From Microdochium bolleyi (Eukaryota > Ascomycota > Sordariomycetes > Xylariales > Microdochiaceae): 64,000 bases of DNA. The position numbers and the translations under genes were made by a program. The notes beneath the pieces are model-generated. The model made no database searches, had not been told where the DNA came from, and saw only the letters and a list, made by a program, of their open reading frames with translations. Below, piece after piece: positions 1 to 10,293 of the stretch (the first letter of the stretch is position 1; every line of letters starts with the position of its first letter). The stretch spans positions 62,001 through 126,000 of the forward strand of contig KQ964275.1 in the NCBI GenBank assembly GCA_001566295.1. The letters are read 5' to 3'.

Positions 1-294
1 CTGCGCGCCGCTGTACGTCTTGCTGAGCTCCTCGGCAAAGTCGTTGAGGGGCTTCTCGGAGAAGTCGGCGAGCGAGATTTTGGCCCCTGACGCGGCGAGA
101 AGTCGTGCAGTCTCCTTGCCGATACCGCCCGCGCCACCCGACACGAGAATTACCTTGTCCTTGAGGGTCGGGTAGATGGCCTCGCGCTTGGGCACGGTAA
201 AGCTTCTGGTTTGTTGGCGGTTGCGAAGGGAGGATGTTGTCCGGGCGGCAGTGCGGAGCGCGCTTCCGCGTACAAGGACTGTCGGTAGCGACAT
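1..294 (-). CDS. Short-chain dehydrogenase/reductase, N-terminal part
   Basis: The first 98 codons of an SDR-type NAD(P)-dependent oxidoreductase, cut off by the window edge. The ATG is at 294-292 and the frame is open to base 1. Residues 1-40 are rich in Arg, Ser and Thr with no acidic residues until KREA, which looks like a mitochondrial presequence. The first beta strand and glycine-rich cofactor loop follow: KDKVILVSGGAGGIGKE at about residues 47-63, matching the SDR pattern GxxxGxG. LADFSEK, about 20 residues further on, is where SDRs select NAD or NADP. An acidic Asp at that point suggests NAD(H), which is inference. The catalytic Tyr-Lys lies outside the window, so substrate and exact family cannot be given. 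Confidence 0.85.
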   Translation of the reverse strand, partial: MSLPTVLVRGSALRTAARTTSSLRNRQQTRSFTVPKREAIYPTLKDKVILVSGGAGGIGKETARLLAASGAKISLADFSEKPLNDFAEELSKTYSGAQ

Positions 295-1618
295 CTTAGG
301 ATCGGGGTGCCAGTATGATGAAGGTCAAAGCTGAAGTCAAGGCCAAGCGAGTCTGCCAGGCTGAAGATCAAGACTTGAAGAAAAAGGCGACGGCGAGAGA
401 CAGGAGCAGATCTTTTTTCGGAGGTCCCTGCGAGAGCACTGCGTGGTGACAAAGGTCAATACTCTAAATATGTCCATGCATCCAAGCTCCAGGTCTTCAG
501 GCTTGCGCTTGCCCAGCCGTGGCTCCCGCAGCCCTCGGGCAACCTTTTCCACCATCATCCGTCTCCGAAATCTCATTTCCCCGCATCGTGGGGCGCCTCC
601 CAGCCGCAATATTCGACTCGCGTGCGGGGAAGTGCGGGCAGGTCGCGTCCACGGCGTTCTCTACCCATGACTCACGCAAGCTGCTCTCCTCCTTGGCCCC
701 GCTCAAATGCTCCAGAGTCATAACTCTCCAGGGAGCATTCACTTCGATGACTTCCTGGCCCAAGAGGCCGCAGCTCGGCACACACCATGGCATATATCGA
801 GAGTCTTCACAAAGCAGTACCACCTTCAAAGGACCAGATGCAATGGATCACGGTGTATCTTCTGGGCCACTACAACAGTCGGTCGCGAGCAGACAGCAGC
901 GAAGCCGAGAATATACTGCCTCTGTACAACATGCCTCGCTAACCAGTGGCCTTCGGCTGCATCTTCGAGTAGGCGTATGCTTTCGTCAATCCCTGGAGAC
1001 GCTCGTTGAACGCTGAAGGAATGTGCAACGTCACCCTGAAGTGTACCTTTTACAGTAATATGGGAAGTCCGAAAGCTTGACAGTCCAGACTTTCTTGGCC
1101 ATATCCGACTCCTCCATACAGGCCTTCATCCAGTCCGTATCTGGTTCTGGGAAAGGTCTGGGCAAAAGTATCAAGGTGGTCGCTCAAAGGTGGATGGTCA
1201 GCAAGGCTATCCCCCGTGGCACTTTCAATCTATCTCACGTCATTCGGGGGCCTGAAATGGACTCGTCAGCCAACTATGTCAGACGTGCATGCCCAGCCAC
1301 GAATCGCATAGTAGCCTATCCGACGTCTCGGAATGAATGTGTTTGAAGGATCATTCGGTTGCCGTCTCTGACCAGTCTGCAAGTGCTACCTACCTAGCTG
1401 GGCATTAGTTATCGCTGCGAGTGTACCAGGTATGGGCCTGAAAGGGCCGTTGGATTTATCACGTACCCGATGTCACCGTACAGTCGGGTATTGGAAGTTG
1501 CTTACTCCAGAACAACCAGTCACTCCGGACTATAAGAGCATCGGTACGTCGGCAATTCACTGAACAGCACAGAATAAAGCATCCGCATCTCTACAAAGAT
1601 TTACCACCACAACACCGC
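295..1618. other. Intergenic, no supported gene
   Basis: About 1.3 kb between the SDR start and a small secreted-protein gene. Several short ORFs exist on both strands, but none begins at a convincing ATG, has paired splice sites or shows a recognisable domain. A TATAAGA at 1531-1537 lies 82 bp before the ATG at 1619 and probably serves that gene. Confidence 0.5.
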
Positions 1619-1986
1619 ATGATGTACACACCTAAGGCCGCACTCTTCATCGCCCTCTTCGGCACTCTGGCTGTTGCCGCACCGTCTCCGGGTGACCCTT
1701 GTGTCTACGATGGCAGATACCAGTGGGCCTGCACCGAGGACGCTCGCACCATTGTAAGCCTCATCTGTCGACTTCCTAAACCACAAGGCGCAGTAGAGTC
1801 CGAGCGGTGAACATGGCTGACACCAGCTTCACCTCTCTCCGTTTACGATAGCTGTTGTGCGGACGTTCCAACACGTGGGATTTTTACAGCACTTGCAAGG
1901 CGCCAGCACGCTGCCCTGGCAGCGGTGGATTCTGCGTCATCAACCCTGGAGATATCCCGAAGCCTCCCGGAAGTTTCCAAGCTTAG
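1619..1986 (+). CDS. Small cysteine-rich secreted protein (effector-like)
   Basis: A two-exon gene of 89 residues: exon 1 at 1619-1753, intron 1754-1851 (GTAAGC...TAG, with GCTGAC as a likely branch point), exon 2 at 1852-1986. The intron joins at codon phase 0 and the exon 2 frame runs straight to TAG. The protein opens with a signal peptide (ALFIALFGTLAVAAPS, cleavage near residues 21-23). The mature part has six cysteines: DPC, WAC, LLC, TCK, RCP and FCV. It also has a Pro/Gly-rich tail. A length under 100 residues, secretion and an even cysteine count are the hallmarks of fungal small secreted proteins or candidate effectors. I recognise no named family. A TATA-like box sits at 1531-1537. 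A second ATG follows directly at 1622, and either could be used. Confidence 0.72.
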
Positions 1987-2357
1987 GCAAAAACACAAGA
2001 GGGCGATTACCTGCTGGCGGTGCTGGACAGAACCTCTCCCTGCTTGGTTGGCCATTGATAAAGAGCTTTTCATTCATGAGGGACAGGGACAAATTGCCGT
2101 TGCCAGCTGAAGAACTGAATCAACACAATTGTATAGCATACTCTCTGCCCAGCAGCCATTGATAGTGTCAGTGATAATTCCAAGCTACGTAACAACAATG
2201 CGCGCTCTGCATGGCACAGCCGGTAGAACTTACCCCTCACTCTAGTTGACTAAAGCGGATGACACACACCGTGCGTACCCACCCGAAAAAGCGAGGACAC
2301 ATTTCGCACAAGGGAGACGTGTCTGAGCACAACGATGTGCAGATTGGCAAAAGGATT

Positions 2358-2474
2358 GGGCTCAGCCGGGATTTGAACCCGGGACCTGCTACATTTTGTA
2401 GAGACAACTCTGGATGTGTTCCAGAGCGGGATTGGACTCCCGAAGCAGCAATCATACGACTAGACCACTGAGCC
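2358..2474 (-). tRNA. trnP(CGG): tRNA-Pro (CGG) with a 45-nt intron
   Basis: The reverse strand folds as a proline tRNA. The acceptor GGCTCAG pairs with CTGAGCC (2359-2365), with discriminator C at 2358. The T arm is CCGGG-TTCAAAT-CCCGG. The anticodon stem is GCTGC/GTAGC with one G-T pair. The anticodon CGG is at 2440-2442, preceded by TT. A 45-nt intron (2394-2438) lies between positions 37 and 38, the canonical nuclear site. The mature tRNA is 72 nt. Confidence 0.92.
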
Positions 2475-3489
2475 GATTGTGGATGGTGAGCGGCGATGTT
2501 AAAAGGGTCCTTGTGGTGTACAGTGGTGGAATCAATGCATTACCAAGAACAAGCCACGATAGATGAGGATTCATTTATTCATCTTGCAGCCGCTCGCTGG
2601 GCGGCTTCATTCAAGGCATAGCAACTGCTACTTCCAGTCCTCGGCCATTGAATTATCACCCTAGTGGTTGCTTTTAGCAATGCAGATTTCGTTGCACCCT
2701 CTTCGCGGTTTGAGCCTTCTTGCCTCTGTGAATCTTGCAAATCATTAGGCAGGGAGAAAAAAAAATGTCGACTGAGAACTGCGCGGGTCGAACTCTTGCA
2801 TTGTTGTGGAACTTCAGCTTGCCATCCCCCTCGATATGCTCCAGCGGGATAGACTCGCGCTTGGCCTTCTCCTCCATCGCCCTCAATATCATAGAGAGAA
2901 TACTTCCCCAAGCAGGGCAATGACAACTAGTTACAAGCGGGCAAAGTTCCACTTCTATCCAACAACCAACATGTCTGAAAGAGCCTTGCCAGAGCCTGAA
3001 GACGGCGGCCATGGCACAGCCGATTAATGAGCCGCGGGGTGGGTTACATATTGGTGGCACACGAGCACACGATTTGTCACTGGTAATCTACGGATGCAAG
3101 GGGTAAGCAGCCCGAGGATGGGTGCATACTCTCGACTGCGTCGATCATACCAAGCACACGGTGACACTCCATAGCTACTGGGCTAGCATTTTCTCGCGAG
3201 GACGGAGACTGGTACAGTTTTCCCATCGCGATTTGGAGTTGAACAGTGGCCTGGCGCAGTCCGGCTTTCTGTACCTTGACGAGTTTGAACCTACAGCCCG
3301 TGGTGGTCAAGAAACAAGACATCAATTGGAATCTCGGGTTCTCTGATGCCCTCTCATGAGCTGTCCGATGACGTAGCTACACCACGATGAACGAGTGATA
3401 CCTCGGGCTCGACAAGGGCCACACCACTCCATGAATGACTGCTATTGGTAAGCTGGGCTATATAGATGTGCTCTGCAACACAACCTTTT
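2475..3489. other. Intergenic, no supported gene
   Basis: About 1 kb between tRNA-Pro and the 5S gene. A minus-strand ORF at 2674-3060 has a charged stretch (MEEKAKRESIPLEHIEGDG), but it shows no family, signal or splice support. TATATA at 3459-3464 belongs to the 5S gene. Confidence 0.4.
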
Positions 3490-3608
3490 ACGTACGACCA
3501 TAGGATCGAGAAAATTGAGGGTCCCGTCCGCTCCCCTGTACACAAGCTCGATACCGCCGGATCAGTAGTTGGGTCGGTGACGACCAGCGAATTCCCGGTG
3601 TTGTACGT
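3490..3608 (+). rRNA. 5S rRNA gene, copy 1
   Basis: 119 nt starting ACGTACGACCATAG and ending TTGTACGT, with the ends pairing as helix I (ACGTAC/GTACGT). It carries the conserved fungal 5S core TAGTTGGGTCGGTGACGACC. A five-T run at 3608-3612 is a plausible Pol III terminator. TATATA at 3459-3464 is centred about 28 bp upstream, as in 5S genes of other ascomycetes. Dispersed single 5S genes are normal in this group. Compared with copy 2 at 54485-54603 there are only three differences, and two of them form a compensatory pair. Confidence 0.93.
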
Positions 3609-4170
3609 TTTTGCCATTCTTTTTTGCGAATTCCGACCGCTGGTTCACCTTGGCTCTCGGTCGCTAATGGCGAGGTTGGTGCGGTCAAGGGAGGGAGCCG
3701 TCACTTCGCTGATGCCTCCATGTTGAGGTCAATCGCGTCTCTGCGCTTTAGAACTTCTGTGTGCTCTCTTCCGTTGACATCTCGCTCGGAGCAGGTCCCA
3801 TTCTCGAGATCATTCTGCTAGTTGCGCTCAGTAGGGTATACTGCCCGTGACTATGTTTGTGACATCACATTCGAGGCCACCAGGAAGTTATGATCCCAGA
3901 GCATCAGGACAAAGCAAGATAACAATTGGGACGTTGCACTTCCCAGGGCTTCGCGCTCGATGCAACGTCGGAATCCGACTCTCAAAGGGTGTAGCTACAC
4001 ACATCGAGGGAATCATCTCCAGTCCGTCCCACGAATGCCAGGACATTGCAACGGTTTCTTGAAGATGCTCGGTCCTTGCCCCACGGACACAACTACAACC
4101 ACTCACAAAGATGCACCGACCGGTCACAGACGCGAGTAGTTAAACCCAATCCTGCACTCCACCGCCTATT
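3609..4170. other. Intergenic, nothing recognised
   Basis: Between the 5S gene and the 3' edge of the GH71 remnant. I see only short ORFs without motif or splice support. Confidence 0.4.
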
Positions 4171-5332
4171 CTAGGAAACGGCCTCACGGTGACCTAGGTT
4201 GCCCTCACTCCAGACCTGTACGTAGTGAGTGCCCGTAATGCCACTGTTGAGCACGACGGCCCCAGTTGGTTGTGTCCATTGTGGCTCCAGCACCGTGAGG
4301 CTTATCGTCGGTTCCCGAGCATGAAGACGAGGCCAGTACCTCGCGATGTCACATGGCACCAACGACAAAGGTGCGCGATCCGGCTCGGGTCTGCTTCTGG
4401 AAAGTATCCGTGGCGTTGCTCTTTCACGCGTTAAAAAATCTGGCGAACAGCGGCTGCCAACCGTTATGTGGGTGCTCGTCCTGGTTGGCATACGCGAGCT
4501 GTTCTTTGAGAAGGCCCTCGTGCCGCCGATGACCAATGTAATGGCCCTCACCAGCATCGTTCCAGCTCTGGATTTGAATGAAGTCTGGCCTGTTGCCAGC
4601 CGTGCTGCAAAGCGCGAGAAGATGCGTCATATTGTCCGTCATGATGATGTCGCCGGCCCGGCACCAATGGTCGCTCTTGTAGTGCTTGGACTGGAACGTT
4701 GTGAGGAACCCCCCTCACGGTAAGACCTGCGCATGAGACTCGCGTCGAGGCCTGTGAGGACGCTCTGGCGCGTGTTGGAACTCCTGGGCCACGCCTGCTC
4801 CCACGTGAAAACGCCGTCGACGGCACCGGACCACGAAGACCAGAAAGCATCGGGGTCCGTATAGTAGTTTGGGAGCTGGTCGATCACGGGCACACAAAAT
4901 ACGTTCTCTTTTTGACTGACTCGCGAAAGTTGTTCCACGACGTCGCCGTCCAACCATCGGCGTTGCTGAGGTACTAAGCATTGGAAGGTTGTTGGGGCCA
5001 GTCGTATAGTAGTTGGGGTACCCCAAGTAGTCGTTGATCATCTTGCGGAATCGCTCCGGGTCGTTGTGACGTACAAGTCGAGGCTGAAGACAATCTTGAG
5101 CTTGGTGCCCTGCGCCGTGTTGAACAAGCGCTCGACGTAATCAAACCGACCAGTCTAGGTCGGGCTGGCCAACGTTGAGAGCAAAAGCGTCGACGCCTAT
5201 GGCAACAGCCTGGGCTACGTCCGAGACGGCGCTATCGATATTGAGGCCCTGCCCCATGTAGTGGACAAAGACATCGCCAGTAGCGGCTAGAGGGGCGAGG
5301 GCCAGAAGCCTGAGGAGAGAATGCACGCGCAT
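4171..5332 (-). pseudogene. GH71 alpha-1,3-glucanase (mutanase) pseudogene
   Basis: The frame opens at 5332 with a signal peptide (LLRLLALAPLAATG). The GH71-like start VFVHYMGQ and IGVDAFALNVG follow. It stops at about 5143 after PDLDW. Family-like sequence then resumes in other frames: FNTAQGTKLKIVFSLDLY, DPERFRKMINDYLGYPNYY, SGAVDGVFTWEQAWP, and PDFIQIQSWNDAGEGHYIG near 4550-4600. That last piece resembles the WNDWGESHY region of GH71 enzymes. No GT-AG introns restore the frame at these junctions, so I read them as indels. An active GH71 hydrolyses cell-wall alpha-1,3-glucan and acts outside the cell. The 3' end (about 4195-4215) shares 20 bp with an inverted fragment at 5531. Assembly errors are a less likely explanation because there are several breaks. 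Confidence 0.72.
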
Positions 5333-5508
5333 ATTGAATAGATATGGCCGTGCGGATTCGCTTGATGGCTGAGGATCGGTGTTCTCAAGCGATCGCGGCT
5401 GCCCGGTATGTTATTCCCAGGCGAAATGCATTGACATTCTTAAGTAACAAGCCAAACCGCAATGGATATACTGGTGGCCTGACTGCGGCTGCGGCTATGG
5501 TACCAGTA

Positions 5509-5826
5509 ACCGTACCAGATTACCCTCGGGTCTGGAGTGAGGGCAACCTCATCTTCAAGGAGAAGCTGCTGACATGCCGCTCTGTCCCCGGCTTCAGGAC
5601 GGGCGAGCAGCACGTGCAAGTCGTTGATGCCGCCGGAGTACCCATTATCGAGGCGGGCAAGAAAACGAAGGACATTTTGGCGAATTCTAAGGGCAATCTC
5701 TGCACCTACAACTACCAGGTGATCGGACTTGGTCAAAATCGCGACCATTTTGGGGTAGTCGACGCGGTCAAAGCTCTGGCATGCACATATACTGTGTTCA
5801 GACCTGCTGGGGCGGCATCTCGATAG
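5509..5826 (+). pseudogene. Inverted 3' fragment of the GH71 gene
   Basis: This lies immediately upstream of the GH71 remnant and on the opposite strand. The open frame reads VWSEGNLIFKEKLLTCRSV, then EQHVQVVDAAGVPIIEAG and LCTYNYQVIGL. It begins with the same VWSEGNL that ends the minus-strand body. The bases GTCTGGAGTGAGGGCAACCT are identical in inverted orientation (here about 5533-5552, and about 4195-4215 on the minus strand). I infer that the C-terminal region of the glucanase was inverted, or duplicated and inverted, next to its own start. I do not recognise its exact domain, and a carbohydrate-binding tail is only a guess. Confidence 0.5.
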
Positions 5827-5829
5827 TTT

Positions 5830-6397
5830 CGATGCTGCACCACTCGGGGCACCCAAAATACAGCGCTCCAATATATGTCAACGCGCCGGAAACTCGTGCC
5901 CCCAACCCTGATCACAGTACCTATAGGCAAGGGCATTGCAGGAGTAAACTGCCCTCTCGGTAAATGCAGCAGCCAGGAACACATCGATTTAGACCAGTAG
6001 AAACTCCCAGCCCAGCACGATGTCATTATCTTTGTCTCCAACTTTCACGCGCAAGTATGGTGTTCGAAAATGCGATGTACCCTTGATCTGTGTGACTACT
6101 ATGAATCGTGAGACTCATCGTGTCTCGCATGCAGGAAGCCGTATCGGCTACACTTTGCGCCAATCCACATTCGTTCATCGGCTCAGTTAATCGCGCTCTC
6201 CCACACAAAGAGGTGTGATTCGGCGTAGCCAAGGCAATCTGCTTGTCCAGGGCGGGTACGAGGTCTGACAAACAAGCTCGCACCACTGATGGCTCTCGAG
6301 AGCAGAGTTTCATATACCCTTTCCCGACCACGTGATTTCGGTTCGGTAGCTCCTGTACTCCATGATTTGTTGCTTACTTCGAGACGGCCTGGACAAA
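5830..6397. other. Intergenic, nothing recognised
   Basis: Between the GH71 debris and the septin stop codon. The ORFs are short and without recognisable motifs. It probably includes the septin 3' untranslated region. Confidence 0.4.
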
Positions 6398-7950
6398 TCA
6401 AATCGCGTCTCTTTCGACCGGAGACGACGCTCTTTCCAGCTTGCCAGCAGCTCCCCCAGCCTTCCGCTGAATTCTGGTCTCCATCTCACGCAACTTAGCT
6501 TCACGCACCAGAAGTTCCTGTCGCTTATCATCAATCTCGCGCTGAAGCCTCAATCCAACTTCCCGGAGTCGTTCCTCTTCTTTGCGAAGTTTTTCTCCCT
6601 GTAGAAGTCTAATTTGCTCGGAAAGATCGCGTTGGTCCGGATTCGACTCGCTTGAAGGGCTTCATGTCAGCTGATAGCCATGCAGTGCGATCTGGAAAGT
6701 ACGGGTAGTGAAAGACAACTTACCCTTTATCCTCACCCTGAAGGACCTTGGAAAGCTTCGTTGTTCGATAATCCTCGTACAGCACGTCATATGTGATCTC
6801 CTTGAGATCTACCAGATGACTATGTAGCAACGCAGATCGAATCGCTAAAACGTCTGAATGGTGCGGATTGTTCACCTCCACGCAACCCCATGGATATTTT
6901 CGGACGGGCGCCATCTGACCACCAACTTCCATGACCTCCTCGCTGCTGACAATCGCGAAAGGCATCAGGCGTCGCAGCTCAGTGTTCTCTTCGATCGTCT
7001 CGTCGTCGTCGTCGACATCGTGAGGGAAATTGTAGACAGGAATGCGATGATACTCAATGTCCTCGAGAATGAGTTCTTTCGACTGAGCGAGCTCAGAAGG
7101 TGTAAGAGAGTCGGCGCGACCGATGACTGGGATAACGTTGACACGGGAAGCAAGGCGCTTCATGAGCTCGATGTCGAGTTCGCGGAGACTAGCACCGATT
7201 ACCGATTAGCGATGGGGGGCTACCACCGACACATGGATGCTGGAAGTAGGAGGATCGTACCCGTGGCCGGTTGGAGTGATGAAGTAGAGCATGGCATGAA
7301 CTCTGTTGTCCCTGAAGCGAGGATTTCGCTTGATTCGCGACTCTTCCATGAGGTGATCATCATGCTGTTTCTCCAGATAACCGACGATTTTCGCGAAGCT
7401 GCGACATGCTGTCAGTACTCCTCTCTGGGGCTGTGTTGCAACGATCGGGTCTTTCACATCGTGTCCTCACCTCTCTTCATTATCGATTTCGTCTCCGAAT
7501 CCTGGTGTGTCGACGATCGTCAGGGAGACGCAGGTATGCTCTTCCTCCAGTTGAAGCTCTGCAGCAGACAAAAAGTTAATGTCTCATCGAATGATTGGAG
7601 CTTGTGAGCCATACCGATGGTCGTTGTTCTGATCTGAAGTCCTTGTCCCATGGGTTCGTCCGGATCCACGTGTTCAAGCACTCGCTTTCCACAAAGCATA
7701 TTGACGAATGTCGTCCTGCCTGCGCAAATCATCAGCCTCTTGAAATACAGCCATGCGCGGCTGTTATGGAGTCTGCAACGTACCAGTCCCTGAAGAACCG
7801 CATACCATCAGGGAGAACTCGATGGCCTTCTTCGTGTTTTTCTGCTGTTTTGGAAGCAGTAAATTAGCATCTGTCCACACAGTCTTATGGCGGCTTCGAC
7901 AGTCTCGCCTTCTTGAGAGCAGGATGGAATACTTGACGTACGGTCCCCAT
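6398..7950 (-). CDS. CDC11: Septin, Cdc11/AspA type
   Basis: A GTP-binding filament protein acting at septa and the cell cortex. I resolve seven exons: 7942-7950 (only nine coding bases, MGT), 7784-7844, 7615-7719, 7471-7558, 7261-7398, 6724-7188 and 6398-6650. All introns are GT-AG and all phases match, giving 372 residues. Motifs in order: P loop GSSGTGRTT (interrupted by an intron), DTPGFGDEIDNE (G3), ESRIKRNPRFRDNRVHA and YFITPTGHG, then NVIPVIGRADSLTPSE (G4). NPHHSDVLAIRSALL follows in the septin unique region. The last exon encodes a charged coiled coil (EKLRKEEERLREVGLRLQ and onward). Arg instead of Lys in the P loop, and GRAD at G4, fit the Cdc11 group rather than Cdc3, Cdc10 or Cdc12. 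The tiny first exon is the least certain part. An upstream ATG at 8017 gives no matching splice phase. Confidence 0.88.
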
Positions 7951-8508
7951 TGCGAGCGATAGATTCCAAGCCACACCAATCGGCTCTCCCGCGTCCGTTG
8001 TGTGTTTTGGGGGGCATAAATGACACAGATGTCGGAAGAACGGAGGCAATCAGTCACAAGGGATTGGAGACATGGATCAGATTATATGATTCGGATATCC
8101 ATCATGACAATCTTGACGGTCCCGGGCAGACCCCTATCCCATCTTTGCTGTGACTGGTCAGCTCGATGCATACCGTATGTAGTTAGTCCGTATTTCTTCG
8201 GACGGATGTCCAGGTGAATGAATGCTCCACCCGCCTAGTCACCAATTGAAAGGCGTCACAGGCTCGACAGGGTGCAATGGAGTTATGATGCGCTGGGTCC
8301 TTTTTTAAGCTCGGTCGGCCCACACCGCCTCCAAATCCCAGAGGGGCAGCAGGTCATGTACCGAATCGCATCCAACATCACAACACTGCCCTCCGCCTCT
8401 TTTTTTCGTTCATCCACTCGCCCTGCTAACCCCTTATTGGCACTCACCGGTCCCCCAATCAACAGTCTCCAAGAGGCCTGGTCGGGGTTTGCTCATACGC
8501 GACGCACC
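7951..8508. other. Divergent promoter region, septin / Zn2Cys6 regulator
   Basis: About 560 bp between the septin start and the regulator ATG at 8509. I see no gene or clear TATA box. Confidence 0.4.
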
Positions 8509-10293
8509 ATGGTCTACTGCGGGAAGCCGAGCCGGGGGTGTGAGAATTGCAGGTGAGCATCCGATGAACGCTTGCCCAAACCTTGTACTGATTTCGGGTT
8601 TGTACAGAAAACATCATAAAAAGGTATGATGCAGACAAATCAGCAGCATCAAAGACTGTGGCTGATGATAGAGGGAGTGTGATGAGAAACGCCCTGCTTG
8701 CTCAAGGTGCCTGAAGATGAAGAGGACATGTCTCGGCTACCGAGACCAAATAGATCTCATCTTCCGTGATGAGACCAGTCACGTGCAGGCCCGATCCCGG
8801 CAACGACGTGCATACACCGGCGTCTCGTCAAACTATTTCCGACTCCCCAGCTCGTCATGGTCTCATGCCTTTGCAGATGTGCTGCAATTGCCCATCACAT
8901 TGTCACCGTCCATGGAAGAAGCAGCAGTTTCTCATTTCTACTATGCAACGCTCGAGACGATGTCGGACGAGGATCCTGTGCATTTTCTGCACTCCCAACT
9001 GCCGAGTCTCTACGCGAAAGGTAGTCCGGAATCTGCGTTACGGCTAGCAACGGAGGCGATTTCTTATGCTGCGTCTAGACAGTATTTACGACAGGGGGCT
9101 CTGGTGGCCAGAGAACGATACGCCAAGGCCGTCAAAGCAATACGACAAGCAGTACAGGATCCGGTAGAAGCGCAGAACCCAGCAGTCTTGTATGCCATAC
9201 TTCTGCTCAGTGGTTATGAGGTCAGTGGTTCATCATGGAATCTGGGACAAGACTTTAGCTGATTCTGATCATCGACCAAAGACTATGATTGGGGACTTAG
9301 AAAGTCACTTAGCATGGGGGACACACCTCGACGGAGCTGCCGCCGTTGCAAGGATACAAGCTGCCAGTCATGGCAACTCGGACCTGTCACGCAAGATCTT
9401 TAGCTTCATCCACAAAGGCACTGTGAGTGCACCTGTTTGAACCAATAATCGCTAGATGTTGACGGATGAATTGGAAGGTCCTCAGCCATATGCAATCATG
9501 TCAACCCATGAGCGAAACCTCTGTCTTGTTTACTGCGACTACTACGGCTTCGCACGAGAACCCAGAGGAGGCACTCTTCTCCTTGGCGGCGAAGATACCA
9601 AATCTTCAGCACAGAAGTAGCCACATTCTCGCCCAACCCCCGACAGTCAAAGAAAGTCAAGTCCAACGACTACTCGAATGCGCTAGACGCATAGATCGGG
9701 ATCTACTAGACTGGGCCGATGCCGTTCGCGAGACCTGGCCCTACACTGTCGCCGTAGACATCGATCAAGTGTCCGACTTGAGCTACACTCCGCGCGAGAT
9801 CCACAGGTATCCAAGCTTCTACACCGCCCGGGTCTGGAATTGCTATCGCGTGTCCAGGCTGATTGTGCAGTCGATACTCCACCGTGCCAATGTTCGATTA
9901 TCTGAGTTCGAGGGGGCGAGCAAGAACGCTCACCATGAAATCGAGGAAAGCGAAGAACAGAGCAACATGTTGGTGAATGACATATGCGCAAGCGTTCCTT
10001 TCCTCCTAGGCAACGATCTATCAAAGATGAAGCTTCTGCCCACAACAAGCACTGTGGTCGCGACAGAGGCAAAGAACAGGGAACACGCACCAGCTCCTGG
10101 GAGATTCTCGCTCATCTTGCCCCTTCGCGTCGCGTGCAGCGCTTCATCAGTGCCGAGAGCTCAGAAAGACTGGATGCGTCTGCAGCTGCAGCTCATGGCC
10201 GAGTGCGGTGAGCCACAGGCGCACCTGGCTGGCTTGACAGGCAGCCAGATCCTCCGAGGAGGCTCCGACTCGATCCGATTTGACTGCGTATGA
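8509..10293 (+). CDS. Zn2Cys6 transcription factor with C-terminal fungal regulator domain
   Basis: Five exons: 8509-8552, 8608-8623 (16 nt), 8678-9220, 9282-9422 and 9478-10293, giving 519 residues with consistent phases. The binuclear zinc cluster is assembled across the first three exons as C-x2-C-x6-C-x6-C-x2-C-x6-C, beginning CENCRKHHKKCDEKRPAC. It is followed by CLGYRDQIDLIFRDE, a sequence typical of a large fungal family of such regulators. The C-terminal part (SLAAKIPNLQHRSSHILAQ, ARRIDRDLLDWADAV, IHRYPSFYTARVWNCYRVSR) matches the helical domain found in these proteins. It is expected to be nuclear and DNA-binding. Its targets are unknown, and no adjacent pathway gene is evident. The acceptor at 9477 is the weakest junction, chosen because it alone restores phase. 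The gene borders the AT-rich island. Confidence 0.85.

Noticed and set aside
519..1016. 165-codon plus-strand ORF
   Set aside because: No proper ATG start, no motif, and no splice or composition support.
2674..3060. 128-codon minus-strand ORF with a charged segment
   Set aside because: Not recognised, without paired splice sites or a convincing start context. Possibly a real small exon, but unsupported.
3354..3726. Protein ORFs on both strands across the 5S gene
   Set aside because: They simply translate the 5S rRNA sequence. The same peptides recur at 54269-54669 over copy 2.
6858..7607. 249-codon plus-strand ORF
   Set aside because: Antisense to the septin exons and crosses three septin introns.
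7951..8017. ATG at 8017 as septin start
   Set aside because: No donor downstream of it gives the phase needed by exon 2. ATG at 7950 with donor GTACGT does.
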